Below are positions 18,753 through 29,450 of a stretch of 64,000 bases of DNA, piece after piece (positions within the stretch are counted from its first letter, which is position 1; each line of letters starts with the position of its first letter). Position numbers and translations under genes: made by a program. Below the pieces are notes generated by a model that saw only the letters and a program-made list of their open reading frames with translations, was not told the origin of the DNA and ran no database searches. The stretch is from Farysia itapuensis (taxonomy: Eukaryota; Basidiomycota; Ustilaginomycetes; Ustilaginales; Ustilaginaceae): contig JALBYC010000004.1 in assembly GCA_023212645.1 (NCBI GenBank), forward strand, positions 248,001 to 312,000, in the 5' to 3' direction.

Positions 18753-19513
18753 TTATTTCTGCTCAAAGTGAGTGCCCTTGGCTTCGAGCGCTTCTTTGGC
18801 GTCCGGTGGGATGTCGCACTTGGCCAGCTTTGTGTAGTCGTATGTGACGCAATCCTGGGTGGAGATTGCGACAATCGTTTTTTGCGAGAGCGAGTAGGCG
18901 ACTGCGCGTAGCACGAATCTGTCCTTACCCAGTGGCAGTTCACACGCCTGACCTATCAAGACCTGCGCACGGGCGGGGAGTCAATGTCAGTACGCTAAAC
19001 AGCAGGTGGAAGTCGGGGAGAAATACGTACTGTGTCAGGGTAGAGGACTGGTCGACGGTATCGGACGTTGATATTGGCCAGGATGACACTCTTGCCCGTA
19101 CCTCGGAGGTGTTCCTGGGTGCGCTGCTCTGTAAAGATCTTTTCACCCGTCTCCTTGTCTGTGAGCTTGGTCATGGCCTCGCAGAAGAACATGCGACTGG
19201 ACTCAAACCAGCGGACGAAATGAACATTGTTGACATGCTGAAACTGGTCATGATCACCCCATACAACTCTCTGCTCCCACACCGAGTCGGCGTCATATCC
19301 CTGATCCACCAATGCCTTAATTCCCGCCTGCACCTCGTCTGGGGTGAAGATCTGGGCCGAAGGAGCACGAAAATCGCCGCCGGTTTGCGTGGTCATGCTG
19401 GTCGAGAACGTTCTTACCAGCAAAGCGGTAGACAGCCGGCTGACTGCTGGCGTTGCAACGGAGGGAGCTTTGACCCGAAGCAGGGGTAGCAAGCAACGTG
19501 CTCGTTGTATCAT
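18753..19513 (-). CDS. Mitochondrial hotdog-fold thioesterase (4HBT family), two exons
   Basis: Exons are 19513-19031 and 18962-18753, joined by a 68-base intron (GTACGT..CGCAG) in phase 0; product 230 residues. The frame is open to 19627, but only through a TTG, so the ATG at 19513 is chosen. The start MIQRARCLLPLLRV with Arg, Ser and Ala but no acid up to FSTS indicates mitochondrial import. The hotdog motif WGDHDQFQHVNNVHFVRWFE carries the usual Asp and the HVNN turn. It should hydrolyse an acyl-CoA or similar thioester, though some mitochondrial members of this family are structural. The two halves continue as YPDT/VLIGQACELPLG, supporting the splice. Confidence 0.83.
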
Positions 19514-20122
19514 GGCAGTGGTGGCAGCAGAGTCGGACGCTGTGTTCTGAGGTGCGCGCTGTAGCCGATAAATATCCCGGATCGCGTCGGCTACTTGACG
19601 GCTGCGGGGTAAATTTCCTCCCGCCAAGCCGGCTACGATCTCACTGCATCTTACCTACAGACACCCTACTTCGGCAGCTGCAGCGTCAACTCATACACAG
19701 CAAGGTGCTCCTCGCATGCAACAATTCTAGAGACAACGTGAGCCTTGTTTATGAGCGCAAGATAGAAGATGCAAAAATGCAAGAGAAAAAGTGTCGCGAA
19801 TCGTGACGACGATGGTGTCAAAGAGATGTAAAAAAAGAAAGGGGAGCCAGGCCGCCAACGAAAGGGACTAGGAGTAAAGATCGTTCCGGGAGGCCTAGAA
19901 GAATATGTCTGAGCTATGCGCCAACAGGGTCCGAGGGGCACTTTAAGAAGAATTGGTGGCAGACACATCCATATGAGGGAAACGGGGGGCTGGACTGCAG
20001 TGGTATATGCCTGGCGCGAGCTAAGAGACAGTCGGGAAAACATCGACCAGTACTGGCTCATGTTGCGTGAGAAGGTTGAAGAGCTCGACAGGAGTATGGT
20101 GTTGCACGGAGCTTGAGCTTCT
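19514..20122. other. Intergenic: thioesterase promoter and G-beta gene 3' flank
   Basis: About 610 bases. An AT-richer block at 19740-19850 contains several A-runs and may be the 3' UTR of the G-beta gene. The frames open here on either strand look like chance. No TATA element is convincing. Confidence 0.4.
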
Positions 20123-21172
20123 TTAAGCCCAGACAAGCAGACGCGCGTCCCAACTGCCGGTGCACAACGCCATGCCGTCGGTGCTGACGCCGAGACAGGA
20201 CACACGGTTTTCGTGTGCAGCCAACACACCAACACGCTCACCCTTGAGGGTGTCCCAGACGTTGCAGGTATAGTCGTCGTATCCGGCAAAAAGGATTCGG
20301 CCAGAGACACTGAATCCAACAGAGGTAATGCCGCAGAGAATGTTGTCGTGTGTGTATGTGTTGAGTTCTCGATCCGCTCTAAGGTCAAAGAGTCTGCAGG
20401 AGGCATCGTCGGAACCTGTTGCGATCGCATCGCCGTTAGGGAAGAACTGTACCGCGTTGATGTCGCTCTCGTGGCCAGCAAACGTCTGTACAGCTTTACC
20501 CGATCGAATATCCCATACTTTTGCAACAGCATCACAGGCGCCCGATACAAAGACGTTGGGGTTTGGACTAAGCGATATGCTCATCACGTCGCCAGTGTGG
20601 TCGTTGAACTCTGTGACTCGCGTGCCCGAATCAATGTCCCACAGGATGCAGCTCATGTCACCGGAGCTGGTCAGAACTTGCTGATCGTTGAGGAATCGAC
20701 AGCTGCTCAGGTAGCCAGTGTGACCAGAAAGTTCGCGGCCCACCTTGATATTCGCTGGATCACGGCCTCGGAGCGAGTAGATGCTGCAAATGTTGTCGAG
20801 ACCACCACAAGCAACGAAATTACCTGAAGGCGCATATGCACATGTCATGACCCAGGATGATCGCAAAGGGATGGCGTGAACTTTGTTGGTAGTATATGCG
20901 TCCCAGACAATCAGCTTCCCGTCTTGCGATGCCGAGACGAGATGGCGCTTGTCGTTCGCCCACTGCATGGCGTAGATCTTGGCAAGGTGGCCTTTTAGCG
21001 TTCGTCGTGGTTTCATAACGATACGTGGCAGCGGCTCGATGTCGTTGGCCATTGCACGGAGACTCGTGTCCGCCATCTGATCCTTTTTGGCGCGGATCCG
21101 TTCCTTCAAGCCGTCAGCCTCGCGGCGAGCAGCGGCGATCCTTTCCTGCAAATCACCAGACAACGCAGACAT
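20123..21172 (-). CDS. bpp1: Heterotrimeric G-protein beta subunit (smut Bpp1-like)
   Basis: A 349-residue product from the ATG at 21172; the frame stays open to 21436 but upstream sequence does not match the family. The N-terminal coiled coil ([19 protein letters not shown]) that pairs with G-gamma is followed by seven WD40 blades. Examples are [50 protein letters not shown] and the closing [11 protein letters not shown]. Length and blade pattern match G-beta proteins exactly. In smut fungi Bpp1 works in the pheromone/cAMP pathway that controls mating and filamentation; that function is taken from the family, not from this sequence. The symbol is assigned by similarity to the Ustilago protein. 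Confidence 0.93.
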   Translation of the reverse strand: MSALSGDLQERIAAARREADGLKERIRAKKDQMADTSLRAMANDIEPLPRIVMKPRRTLKGHLAKIYAMQWANDKRHLVSASQDGKLIVWDAYTTNKVHAIPLRSSWVMTCAYAPSGNFVACGGLDNICSIYSLRGRDPANIKVGRELSGHTGYLSSCRFLNDQQVLTSSGDMSCILWDIDSGTRVTEFNDHTGDVMSISLSPNPNVFVSGACDAVAKVWDIRSGKAVQTFAGHESDINAVQFFPNGDAIATGSDDASCRLFDLRADRELNTYTHDNILCGITSVGFSVSGRILFAGYDDYTCNVWDTLKGERVGVLAAHENRVSCLGVSTDGMALCTGSWDARLLVWA

Positions 21173-21553
21173 CTTGGCGAATGTCTTGGCACTGGCCACG
21201 GCAAGGGACGGTGGTTGCTTGTTGCCAGAGGTGCTTGCACAGCGACAGCTACCGTAGCGGAGGATAGCCTGACGGACAGAGACCGTGTAGAAGAGATGGT
21301 GGTAAAATGCGACGATTTCGACAGGTCCGAGCGACGCGAATCCCTTCGCCAGTTGCCAATCGACTCCCCCTTTTGGCATCCCTCGCATTACAATCCGAAG
21401 AAAGTCTACAGTTAAGCGAGCTAGCAACCATTTCAAATTGCCTGCCTCCGTGGACTTTGAAATAAAGCATCGGCCAGATCGGGTCTCGGGATCGAGATTT
21501 CACGTGTTGGACATCCACAGCTTCGGCTTGTCACCACTCGTACTACCATTGCC
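21173..21553. other. Divergent promoter between G-beta gene and the 1582-residue protein
   Basis: About 380 bases between two divergent starts. The frame upstream of the G-beta ATG is open, so an unspliced or alternative 5' extension cannot be excluded, but no motif supports one. Confidence 0.4.
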
Positions 21554-24500
21554 ATGTCGTACGGCACTGGGTCAGGTTCGAAGCGCAGGCCGGTCTACTT
21601 TGCGGCCGACGGCGCAGTAGTAACTCCGTGCAAGCATTCCACGCATAGCTCCCCATCAGGAAGCGCTCAACGCCCGCAGCAGGCGTCCTCGAGTCGCAAT
21701 GGTCACCCCTCCGGTCGATCTTCACGCTCCTCACTCGGTAATACGTCTGCTTACCAGCGCTTTGACGAAGTGTCGTGGCTCGTCGATCTCAGTTCTCGCA
21801 TAGAAGATGCTCTTCAAAGCCCAGTGACCGTCCCAGGCCTACGAAGTAGCTCTGTAACGCTAGCGGCGCTTTCTTCGACCCCTCGTAGTCGCGTGCGCCT
21901 TTCACAGCCCAGCAGAGAATATCGAAACTTGCGACACAGCCTTGAAAGCTCTCGAAAAGAACGCATTACCCCCGTCAAGAGTGTTGATCAAAGCGGCGAC
22001 TTGGAAGAGGAGCTTTTACCCTCTAGAACACCAGCTTCGGAATGGATAAAGCATGCCCAAGTCGACTTCGACCGAAAACGTCTAGAGCTGGAGGAATCGC
22101 GACAGCATCTCCAATCTGCTGAAGGAACAGAAACAGAGTCTACCGGACCTATACCGGATCCGGCTGTAGAGCGTAGTCTCCTTGCCGCTCGGTCGCTTCA
22201 GGAGTTGATGAGGAGCGGCGGCATGGAGGCAGAAGATGGGGACAGTCACCCACACTTTGCTGAATTGCTCGAGAATGCGGAAGCTTTCCCTGCCGCCACT
22301 GAAGCAGGTCCCTCTGCGCTGTTCGAAGCTCATCGTGACAGTCAAGGTGCGCTCGACATCGAAAGTGTCCTACAACACCGAGCGGAACTTACAAGGCAGG
22401 CTAACAATCAGCCTCAAGGCGACAGCCGTACAAGCATGCTCGAAATCGTTCCTTCACAGTCGCAGAAGCCTGTCATCGAACTGATCGAAGCGGAACATGA
22501 TCATGCACAAGTCAATACAGCTGCTTCGGCTGATGACATGACAAGGCTGAATCGCGAAGACATTGGTCATCGTCCTGCCGCTCAAGTTGCCATGGTCGAT
22601 GGTGCATTCCGTCTTGTCACGAATGATGGCTCAGACGACATTGTTTCTGATGAAGAATCGTCTTCAGAATCGGATTCGAATGACGAAGAAGAGCATGCAG
22701 CACAGTTGGACGCCGATGACTCCGACGGCGAAGGAGTCGAAGACGAAGAAGTTGATGACGAAGAAGCCGATGATGAGAGCGAAGACGATGACCAGCTGTC
22801 GCAGGAGGATGGATTCAGTGGCCAAGTACCATTCGATGGACCTGTTGGCGACGAAGGCGAGCCTATTGTTCTTTCGGACTCGGACGAGGACGAGGATCAC
22901 TCTGCAGCTGACGAACAGTTTCTTCAAAGTGACGGTGATGAGGAGCGCACACACCGTCAGCAATCCGCTTCTGATGAAGGCGACTTGGACCAGTCTCCTC
23001 CGGCTTCTGACCTGAGCAATGCCCGTGTGGATGATGTCGACGCTGCCTACCCGCAAGGCACGGAAGCTATGCGCCAGCTTATCATTAAAGCTCTCGGCGA
23101 AGAATCCCAGTATTCTCAAGCCATATCAGCAGATCAAAACAGTGATGATAAAGGTGACGCCCGCATTGATCTGGACGAGGACGCTATGCCAGAGGACGAA
23201 GTGGAAGCAGACGAATTCGACGAAGGCTTGCAATGGTCTGCCGTCGAGCAGGCTAACGACGATGGTACGCCTTCGTCATATTCAGATTTGCGCCTTCCAG
23301 CATCAGCTGCGTTGTCTTCCGGCTTTGTCTCGGCATCTCAACTCTACTCTGCTCAAGATCTTGCCGCGCACACTCCTTTTTCGGAATCTGCTGGTTCAAA
23401 TCTACAACCTGCGCCTCAGCCCACATTTGAGCCAATCGACCCCGACCTGTTGGAGGCTTCGATGATTGATTACAACGCAGACGATGCGGACTCAATAGAA
23501 AATCCGTCGGCCAACACGATCTCCGCGCTAGGCGACCAATTCAGCGCCGATGATATTCTTGCCAAACAGGCCGCTCTGTTGCCAGAGCCGAGCGCCAGCG
23601 ACTCAGAAAACGCTGCAACAACCCGAAGTGAAGTTCACGCAGTCGATGATACGCAACAGTCGCCAGCCGAAGAAGATGCTGGAGAGACCAATACGCACCA
23701 GCTGTACATCGAGGAACAAGCTGCTCAGTCCATCAACGGAGAGTCTGAGGTCATCTCTGCACGACCAGCCGATTTTTCGATTGCAGAAGCAGAAACAGAG
23801 CTGCCTCCTCAAGCGTCAGCATCTGGTCAGGAGCCGGAGACACTCCCGGCAGTGCCAGAGGAGCTGGAGACGCTCCCTGCAGTGACAAAGGAGCCGAGTA
23901 CGCTTCCTGCAGTCCTGGAGGAGCCCAACACGCTTCCTGCAGTGTTGGAGGACCCTTTGAAGCTTGCCAAGCTGCGTGAAGTCACGCAGCATTCTACCGC
24001 TTCTTCAATCTCAGTAGCAGGTTCTGAAGATCACGGAGCAAAGGAGATGGAGCCGTTAGCGCAAGACGATCTTCTCAGCACATACTCTCGCACGGTCGCT
24101 GAGGAGCTACCAGTCGAAGTTGGAACGCAAGATGCCACAAGAGACTCTCCTGGGCCGCGCGACTCATACGTTCCCGAGGTGCAGGTTGACACTCAGGTCG
24201 ATGTCGTCTTTCCTGTCCTTGAAGCGGACGTTGAGGACAACAACGAGAACGATACAGAGCGTGAGGACTTTGCCGATGAAGAAATCGTTCGTGTGCGCAG
24301 CAATTCGAGGTCTAATGATCAAAGGCCTGAAGCACGTGAAGTCACTGAAGCAGACGAAACCCTCTCGACGGACGCTCCTCTACCGGTCGAGGAAGAAGTT
24401 GTGGCTCCAGACGAAGAAAGCGTGGAAAGCGGAGACCTTGCTGACTTAGACAAGCCATCAAATCGACCGTCAACCGACCCACCAGAGAGCTTGCTAGTCA

Positions 24501-26302
24501 AGCCAGGACAAGAATTGGTCGATGCGGCGACCAAAGCCCTTTCAGCTGTGCATGCTTCGCCAGAGCGAAAGGCTGATGAAAGGGCCGTTGAAACAACAGA
24601 GGCTGAAGAAGATGCTGTCGATGTTCGAGTTGCCGGCGATAGCAAGGAAGTTGATACTGAAAATGGCACCAACAAGAGTACTGACGGTACAGTGACGTTT
24701 GGCGAGCTCCAAGGTCAAGCGAACGTGCCCGTTGAAGAAGGAACTAAGCCACTGGTACCTCCTTCGCCTGCTTCTTCGGACAGGAAATCAACGTCCAGCT
24801 TCACTCCTTCTGCCAATCGTCATGGTCATCGGCACATCCACGGGGTTGGGCGAAATCTCTTCTCGCAGCTGGGACAAGCGGTCTCGGGCGTTGCTAACAG
24901 TCTTGTATCGCCGATCAAGGCTCTACAGCCCATGTTCCCCATCGAGGAAGAAACAGCGGAGACAGCTCAACATGGCGACAAATTTTCGGTTTCAGATGAG
25001 CCGGGTACTTCGCAGCAAATCTCTGAAGATGCCAAGTTCACGATCACGACTCGCTCGCACTGCGTCTATCGTCAGCTTCAGTTGAGTAACGTTTCCGGCT
25101 GCCCTACCTTTGTGGTGCCCGGCTGCTCGATAAATCACGAAGAAGCCAACCGCGAAGGAGCGATCGACATCGGCGAGGCTGCGGAGCAGAACTCGGACAA
25201 TTGGCTCGACGTTGATCCAGATCTTCTTCCTCAAAACGTCCACCACGTGCTCAGCCGCATTATAGGACTCCAGATACTGCGTGAAGGTATATTCGCAGAG
25301 CCACTTTCTTCTGCCGCCAAATTGCTGGATGAGCTTGAGCCCGAACAAGGGGAACAACAAGGTACTCTGTCTTCACCAAAACTGGCGACAGCAACGGAGA
25401 ACGCAGCAGATGTTGATCAGCAGGTTGAGCAGTCTGCGCATACAGCAACCGAGCACACTGCTGACGACACTGCCGCAGAAGCCGTCGCGCTTGCTACGCG
25501 TTCTCGTAGAAGTGGCAGCGCAATGTCCACAGGTTCGCAGCTCCGCACTCCGCGCAAATCCGATCCACGAAGTGCGCAAGCTGATTATTTGCCAGATCAA
25601 GATCGAGAGGAACTCTTCCACAAGAGGCATGACAGTGCTCCAGGTACCGGTGACTTATCTATCGCATCGCTTGAAGGTGACGAAGCTATGTATGAGAGTG
25701 GACATGAGAGCACTCCGGAAGAAGTCGAAGCTATCAAGACCCGAGCGTCACCACGGAAACGGGCGCGACAGGAGTCAACACAACATGTGACAAAGAGCGA
25801 GACTGCCCTGGACCCGACTACCACTTTGCAAGCAGAAACAAGTGGCCGCAATCGAAGATCGAAGCGAAGGCGGGCTGCAGCTGCTTCTTCTTCTGCGACA
25901 TCATTCGATAGCTCCTTGGAAAAGGGTACGCGAAGCGAGCCTGCAGCAGACGAGAGTAAGACTTCACCTCAAGCGCCAAACATCGTAGAGGCGAAGTCAG
26001 CGAGCGCCGATAATGTCGACAAAGACAAAGTGCTTGACGTGTTCGGAGCGGAAGAGAGCCTGCCTACGCCGACCGCCCAGAAGTCGAAAAAGAAAAGCGG
26101 CGAAAGGGCCGAAATGACCGAGGTCATTATTTCGTCTGGCAAGCCAGACACAACACTTCTCAGTCCACAGAAACCTGACGCAGCTTCAAAGAAGCGGCCT
26201 CGGCGAAGTGGCAGAGGCCCTTCCAGTCCAAAACAAGAAACTCCCAGTCCTGCCAAGGCCCCGCCCAGGAAGTCTTCCCGAAACAAAAAGTTGAAGTTGT
26301 AG
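21554..26302 (+). CDS. Large acidic, probably nuclear protein of unknown function
   Basis: A 1582-residue, intron-free product that I do not recognise. Residues 1-230 are Ser/Arg-rich. Residues ~350-560 are strongly acidic, with runs of Asp, Glu and Ser. A four-fold 10-residue repeat lies at ~760-799. The only compact, folded-looking piece is at ~1160-1260 and reads ITTRSHCVYRQLQL, CPTFVVPGCSINHE, and NWLDVDPDLLPQNVHHVLSR followed by IIGLQILREGIF. The C-terminus is basic (KKRPRRSGRG, APPRKSSRNKKLKL), which fits nuclear or nucleolar placement. It could be a nuclear-periphery or chromatin scaffold, but that is only inference from composition. It is divergent from the G-beta gene. Confidence 0.75.
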   Translation: MSYGTGSGSKRRPVYFAADGAVVTPCKHSTHSSPSGSAQRPQQASSSRNGHPSGRSSRSSLGNTSAYQRFDEVSWLVDLSSRIEDALQSPVTVPGLRSSSVTLAALSSTPRSRVRLSQPSREYRNLRHSLESSRKERITPVKSVDQSGDLEEELLPSRTPASEWIKHAQVDFDRKRLELEESRQHLQSAEGTETESTGPIPDPAVERSLLAARSLQELMRSGGMEAEDGDSHPHFAELLENAEAFPAATEAGPSALFEAHRDSQGALDIESVLQHRAELTRQANNQPQGDSRTSMLEIVPSQSQKPVIELIEAEHDHAQVNTAASADDMTRLNREDIGHRPAAQVAMVDGAFRLVTNDGSDDIVSDEESSSESDSNDEEEHAAQLDADDSDGEGVEDEEVDDEEADDESEDDDQLSQEDGFSGQVPFDGPVGDEGEPIVLSDSDEDEDHSAADEQFLQSDGDEERTHRQQSASDEGDLDQSPPASDLSNARVDDVDAAYPQGTEAMRQLIIKALGEESQYSQAISADQNSDDKGDARIDLDEDAMPEDEVEADEFDEGLQWSAVEQANDDGTPSSYSDLRLPASAALSSGFVSASQLYSAQDLAAHTPFSESAGSNLQPAPQPTFEPIDPDLLEASMIDYNADDADSIENPSANTISALGDQFSADDILAKQAALLPEPSASDSENAATTRSEVHAVDDTQQSPAEEDAGETNTHQLYIEEQAAQSINGESEVISARPADFSIAEAETELPPQASASGQEPETLPAVPEELETLPAVTKEPSTLPAVLEEPNTLPAVLEDPLKLAKLREVTQHSTASSISVAGSEDHGAKEMEPLAQDDLLSTYSRTVAEELPVEVGTQDATRDSPGPRDSYVPEVQVDTQVDVVFPVLEADVEDNNENDTEREDFADEEIVRVRSNSRSNDQRPEAREVTEADETLSTDAPLPVEEEVVAPDEESVESGDLADLDKPSNRPSTDPPESLLVKPGQELVDAATKALSAVHASPERKADERAVETTEAEEDAVDVRVAGDSKEVDTENGTNKSTDGTVTFGELQGQANVPVEEGTKPLVPPSPASSDRKSTSSFTPSANRHGHRHIHGVGRNLFSQLGQAVSGVANSLVSPIKALQPMFPIEEETAETAQHGDKFSVSDEPGTSQQISEDAKFTITTRSHCVYRQLQLSNVSGCPTFVVPGCSINHEEANREGAIDIGEAAEQNSDNWLDVDPDLLPQNVHHVLSRIIGLQILREGIFAEPLSSAAKLLDELEPEQGEQQGTLSSPKLATATENAADVDQQVEQSAHTATEHTADDTAAEAVALATRSRRSGSAMSTGSQLRTPRKSDPRSAQADYLPDQDREELFHKRHDSAPGTGDLSIASLEGDEAMYESGHESTPEEVEAIKTRASPRKRARQESTQHVTKSETALDPTTTLQAETSGRNRRSKRRRAAAASSSATSFDSSLEKGTRSEPAADESKTSPQAPNIVEAKSASADNVDKDKVLDVFGAEESLPTPTAQKSKKKSGERAEMTEVIISSGKPDTTLLSPQKPDAASKKRPRRSGRGPSSPKQETPSPAKAPPRKSSRNKKLKL
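23831..23950 (+). repeat. Four tandem 30-bp units coding a 10-residue repeat
   Basis: Four in-frame units of exactly 30 bases encode variants of E-P-x-T-L-P-A-V-x-E (EPETLPAVPE, ELETLPAVTK, EPSTLPAVLE, EPNTLPAVLE). A remnant (DPLKLAKL) follows. The units differ at several third positions, so the array is not brand new. It lies inside the large acidic protein gene. Confidence 0.92.
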
Positions 26303-26799
26303 CCTCGCTGTTTGCATTGCCTACAACATACAGTGGGGATCATGCATCATATGCAACGGGCATGAGACTGCAATATAAGCGAAAGACAACATTATCCGAC
26401 TCATCTCTGTTTGTCCACCAAGATCGTGCTAATGCGATGACCGCGGAGGAAAAATTGTGATTGTGGTCGGGGTATGCAGCTGAAGTCACAAAGCGTGGGA
26501 ATAAATCAGACGTCTTCTTCCAGAAGCACATACGCCATTTGTGACTGAACTCAGCCGTGTCAACGAACTTGTCGAACACTTGGCAATCATCTCGGCTCAC
26601 TATCGCGTAAGCGACAGAAGCGAGGCAAATCTTTCTCACTTTAGGCTGTCTATGATAGTGGATCGTTGACATGTTGCATCTCAGCAAATGAAGAGTTCTT
26701 CGCGATGAGTATATGAACATGCCTTAAGTACAGATCGATGGCACTCTTCCTTTCACTGTCCTCGACTGTGGCTCGGACGAGGCGTTACCCAAGGCAAAG
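26303..26799. other. Intergenic: 3' flank of the acidic protein gene and promoter of the C2H2 gene
   Basis: About 500 bases, AT-richer than the neighbouring coding regions. A 126-codon frame on the minus strand (26340-26720) has no recognisable domain and I treat it as chance. Confidence 0.4.
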
Positions 26800-28050
26800 A
26801 TGTGCAATGCTTCTGGGTCAACAAACATGCCACGACACGAGCAAGGAGCGTGGTGCTCCAATGACGGCAAAGTCTGTTACGCAGAGGGCATCGATCCAGT
26901 CACAATGATAAGGAGAGAACGTTCCGTAGGCGAGGCCTACTGCGTTGACATTCAAGAGCACTTTTTGCCCCAATCGGGGCTGACCGGGTCCACATCATCG
27001 ATCGGTCAGGCAGGTAAGTTGCGAATCGAACCCAATGCATGCTCGCACACTAGAACTTATTTATCGCAAATGCAGCATGGCCCGTAGAGCTCCAAACCTT
27101 CGTCATCAAAAGCTCATCCGATGAGAGCGAACCGTCATCGAGCTGGCACGGGACTGAAGGCGGTTTTCAGAACTTGCCAACCGCAGAGAGAGCTGACCTG
27201 TGGACATCCAAGATGTCCGACTGTATAAATTCGTGGACAATTTGGGCTATTCAGCATTCGACAAGCTTGGTTGACGTCGAGATGCTTTTCAGGTTCACTC
27301 CTTCAGTTCAGCCGAACGATAATGCCCAATTTGGACAAGCTAACGGAAATGTCACCGCTCATGTTGATCAAGGCTGTGTAAATGCGCCAGCCGATTCATC
27401 TTTTGACGAGATTCTTCCTGCGGCGCCTTCACAGCACCAAGTATCGGCAGATGAGTACTGGTTGCGCCTTACTGATGACGCCTCAGCTACATCTTGCCTA
27501 CCAACACCACTCCACGAGTCCCCTGGCCCGAACCATCCTCTAGATGATTCCAAGATCGTATCAGGGTCACAGGGACTGGTGGTGCTTCAGCGCATCAAGC
27601 AGGAAGACGATGACAACGAGAAGCTCAAGGGACGTGTATGGCATCGTGCTGCTAATGGACAATTTGCTTCTGCAGCTCAAATGATGAATGAGTCTAGCAC
27701 TGAAGCCAGGAACAAAGTTCACAGGAGCACTACCGGTGAGCGGATCATCCGCAAGCGCCGAAAGTCAAAAGAGATCGTTCGCAAGTACCGCTGCGAATTT
27801 TACGGATGTGATAAGGCTTATGGTACACTCAATCGTAGGTCGAAACATAGACGAGTGACATAGAACCCAGCTGACACAATGCACGTCACAGATGTCAATA
27901 CGCATCGGGCAGCCAGGAGACATGGCGAGCGACTGAATGCTGCTAGTAAGTGTACCTTATGTGAAGACGTGACCGAAGATGCTCTGCTCAGACGAGCGTT
28001 CAGGTTATCGCCGAGTACAGGCTGAACTAGGACGCGTGGCTACGGCTTGA
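26800..28050 (+). CDS. Single C2H2 zinc-finger protein, spliced
   Basis: Reconstructed from splice signals. Exon 1 is 26800-27013 (GTAAGT donor), exon 2 is 27076-27834 (GTAGGT donor) and exon 3 begins at 27892. Joining exons 2 and 3 restores a finger split by the intron: YRCEFYGCDKAYGTLN then HVNTHRAARRHG, that is CX4CX12HX5H, preceded by a basic stretch KRRKSKEIVRK. This finger style occurs in fungal transcription regulators. The 3' end is uncertain. Removing a third intron (27946-27991) ends at 28050 with about 361 residues; reading through ends at 28025 with about 368. The last codons overlap the repeat unit that is amplified at 29.7-30.1 kb. Residues 1-250 are Ser/Asp/Glu-rich and look like an activation region. 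Target genes are unknown. Confidence 0.62.
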
Positions 28051-28075
28051 CGAGCAAATTTGAACCGGTTGCCTA
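28000..28075 (+). repeat. Single copy of the ~83-bp repeat, upstream of the first reductase gene
   Basis: It shares the core TTATCGCCGAGTACAGG and the trailing GGACGCGTGGCTACGG with the array at 29.7-30.1 kb. It overlaps the predicted 3' end of the C2H2 gene. It shows that the duplicated unit began at or before this point. Confidence 0.7.
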
Positions 28076-28181
28076 CGGGCCGGTGCTGAATTTGACAGTT
28101 TGATGTTAGCCGACATGGCTGCAAAAGCTTAATTCCGGCGAATTATTTCGAGTGACCTCCACCTTCTGGCAACGGCACAGA

Positions 28182-28189
28182 TATTTATA
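28182..28189 (+). promoter_or_regulatory. TATA-like element of the first ToxD-like gene
   Basis: TATTTATA lies 107 bases upstream of the ATG at 28296. The same element, TATTTATG, sits at nearly the same distance before the second copy, so both duplicates kept their core promoter. Surrounding blocks (AAGCTTA, TTCCGGCGA, CCTTCTGG, GATGACAAT, GTCTGCTGCCTCT) are shared as well. Confidence 0.55.
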
Positions 28190-28295
28190 CGACGCCAGGC
28201 ATCTGCTCAATGACAATTGTTTCCCACATCATATCTCGTCTGCTGCCTCTTTCCTGACTCACTCATTCTCCGAACACAGCTTCCAAAACCTCAGC

Positions 28296-29450
28296 ATGTC
28301 CCTTCCCTCCTCATTTAAGGCCGCGGTTGTTCCGTCTCCAGGCGCACAACACGTGGTCCAAGAGCGTAGCCTTGCCCCTTTGGCCGACGGCGAGGTCGCA
28401 GTCAAGATTACGGCTACCGCCATCAACCCCGTCGACCACAAAGCAAGAGACTACGTAAGCGTCAGTGAAGCAGACATGGTTGAACGGCCGAGTCGTTGAA
28501 ATCAAGTCACTGACGACCTTGTTGATTTTTGCCAACCATAGCGCATTTTCATCACCGAGTATCCAGCAGTGCTCGGATCCGACGCAGCTGGTGAGGTTGT
28601 CGAGATTGGAAAGTCTGTAAAACATGTCTCCGTTGGCGAGCGCGTCTTCTTCCAGGGCATCCTTGGCAAGTACGATTCATCGACCTTCCAGCAGTACGCA
28701 AAGATCCCGGCCGAGCTCGTGGCCAAGACGCCACGCAAAATTACCGATGAGCAGGCAGCCAGTTTTTGGGTCGGCAGCATGGTCGTAACGACAGGTCTGT
28801 ACCACAAATCTGGTGTTGAGCTCAAAGCTCCCTGGGACAAGGATGGTGACAAGGTTGGTAAAGGAAAGGCGGCCGTTGTCCTTGGCGGATCTAGTTCCGT
28901 CGGCCAGTATGCGATCCAATTCGCCAAACTCTCCGGCTTCGACAAGGTGATTACCAACAGCTCTGCCGCTCACGTCGACTTCCTCAAGACGCTGGGTGCC
29001 GATGTTGTTCTCGATCGAAGCAAGCAGAACAGTGCTTCCGACTTTATCGAGGCAGCCGGCGGCCTGAATGTCGATTTCGTCTACGACTCAATCTCTTCCG
29101 CGGACACGCAGAAGTTGGGCGTTGAAATCCTGCAAGGCTTCAAAGGTGGAAAAGTCCTAACTGTCTTGCAGCCTGACGCGCAAGCCGTCGAGCTAGGCCA
29201 GAAGGATGCCCAAAACAAGGTGGTTGTGAACAACCTGCTGGGACTTGGCAGCGGACCCGAGTACCGATACATTTCTGAGCCCTTGGCGCGCCACATTGGC
29301 GGAGAAGATGGCTACATTGCAAAAGGTCTGATTACCCTCAACCGACCCGAAGTCGTGTCGGGTGGCCTGGCCAATATCGAAGAAGCGCTTGCCAAGAACA
29401 AGCAGGGTGTTTCGGGCGTCAAGCTTATCATCCGACCTCACGAGTCGTAA
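28296..29450 (+). CDS. ToxD-like medium-chain reductase, copy 1
   Basis: Exons 28296-28454 and 28542-29450 are joined across an 87-base intron (GTAAGC..CATAG, phase 0; likely branch site ACTGAC). The product has 355 residues. It belongs to the zinc-independent MDR superfamily (quinone oxidoreductase / enoyl reductase, fungal ToxD type). The N-terminal GroES-like part ends in INPVDHKARDY, then EYPAVLGSDAAGEVVEIG, and the NADPH site is GKAAVVLGGSSSVGQYAIQFAKLSG. No structural zinc Cys cluster is visible. It probably reduces an activated C=C or quinone with NADPH. It has a tandem duplicate of identical exon lengths 2.1 kb downstream. No polyketide synthase is in the window. Confidence 0.88.

Noticed and set aside
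26340..26720. A 126-codon minus-strand frame between the acidic protein gene and the C2H2 gene
   Set aside because: No recognisable domain, and mixed composition without a codon pattern like its neighbours.
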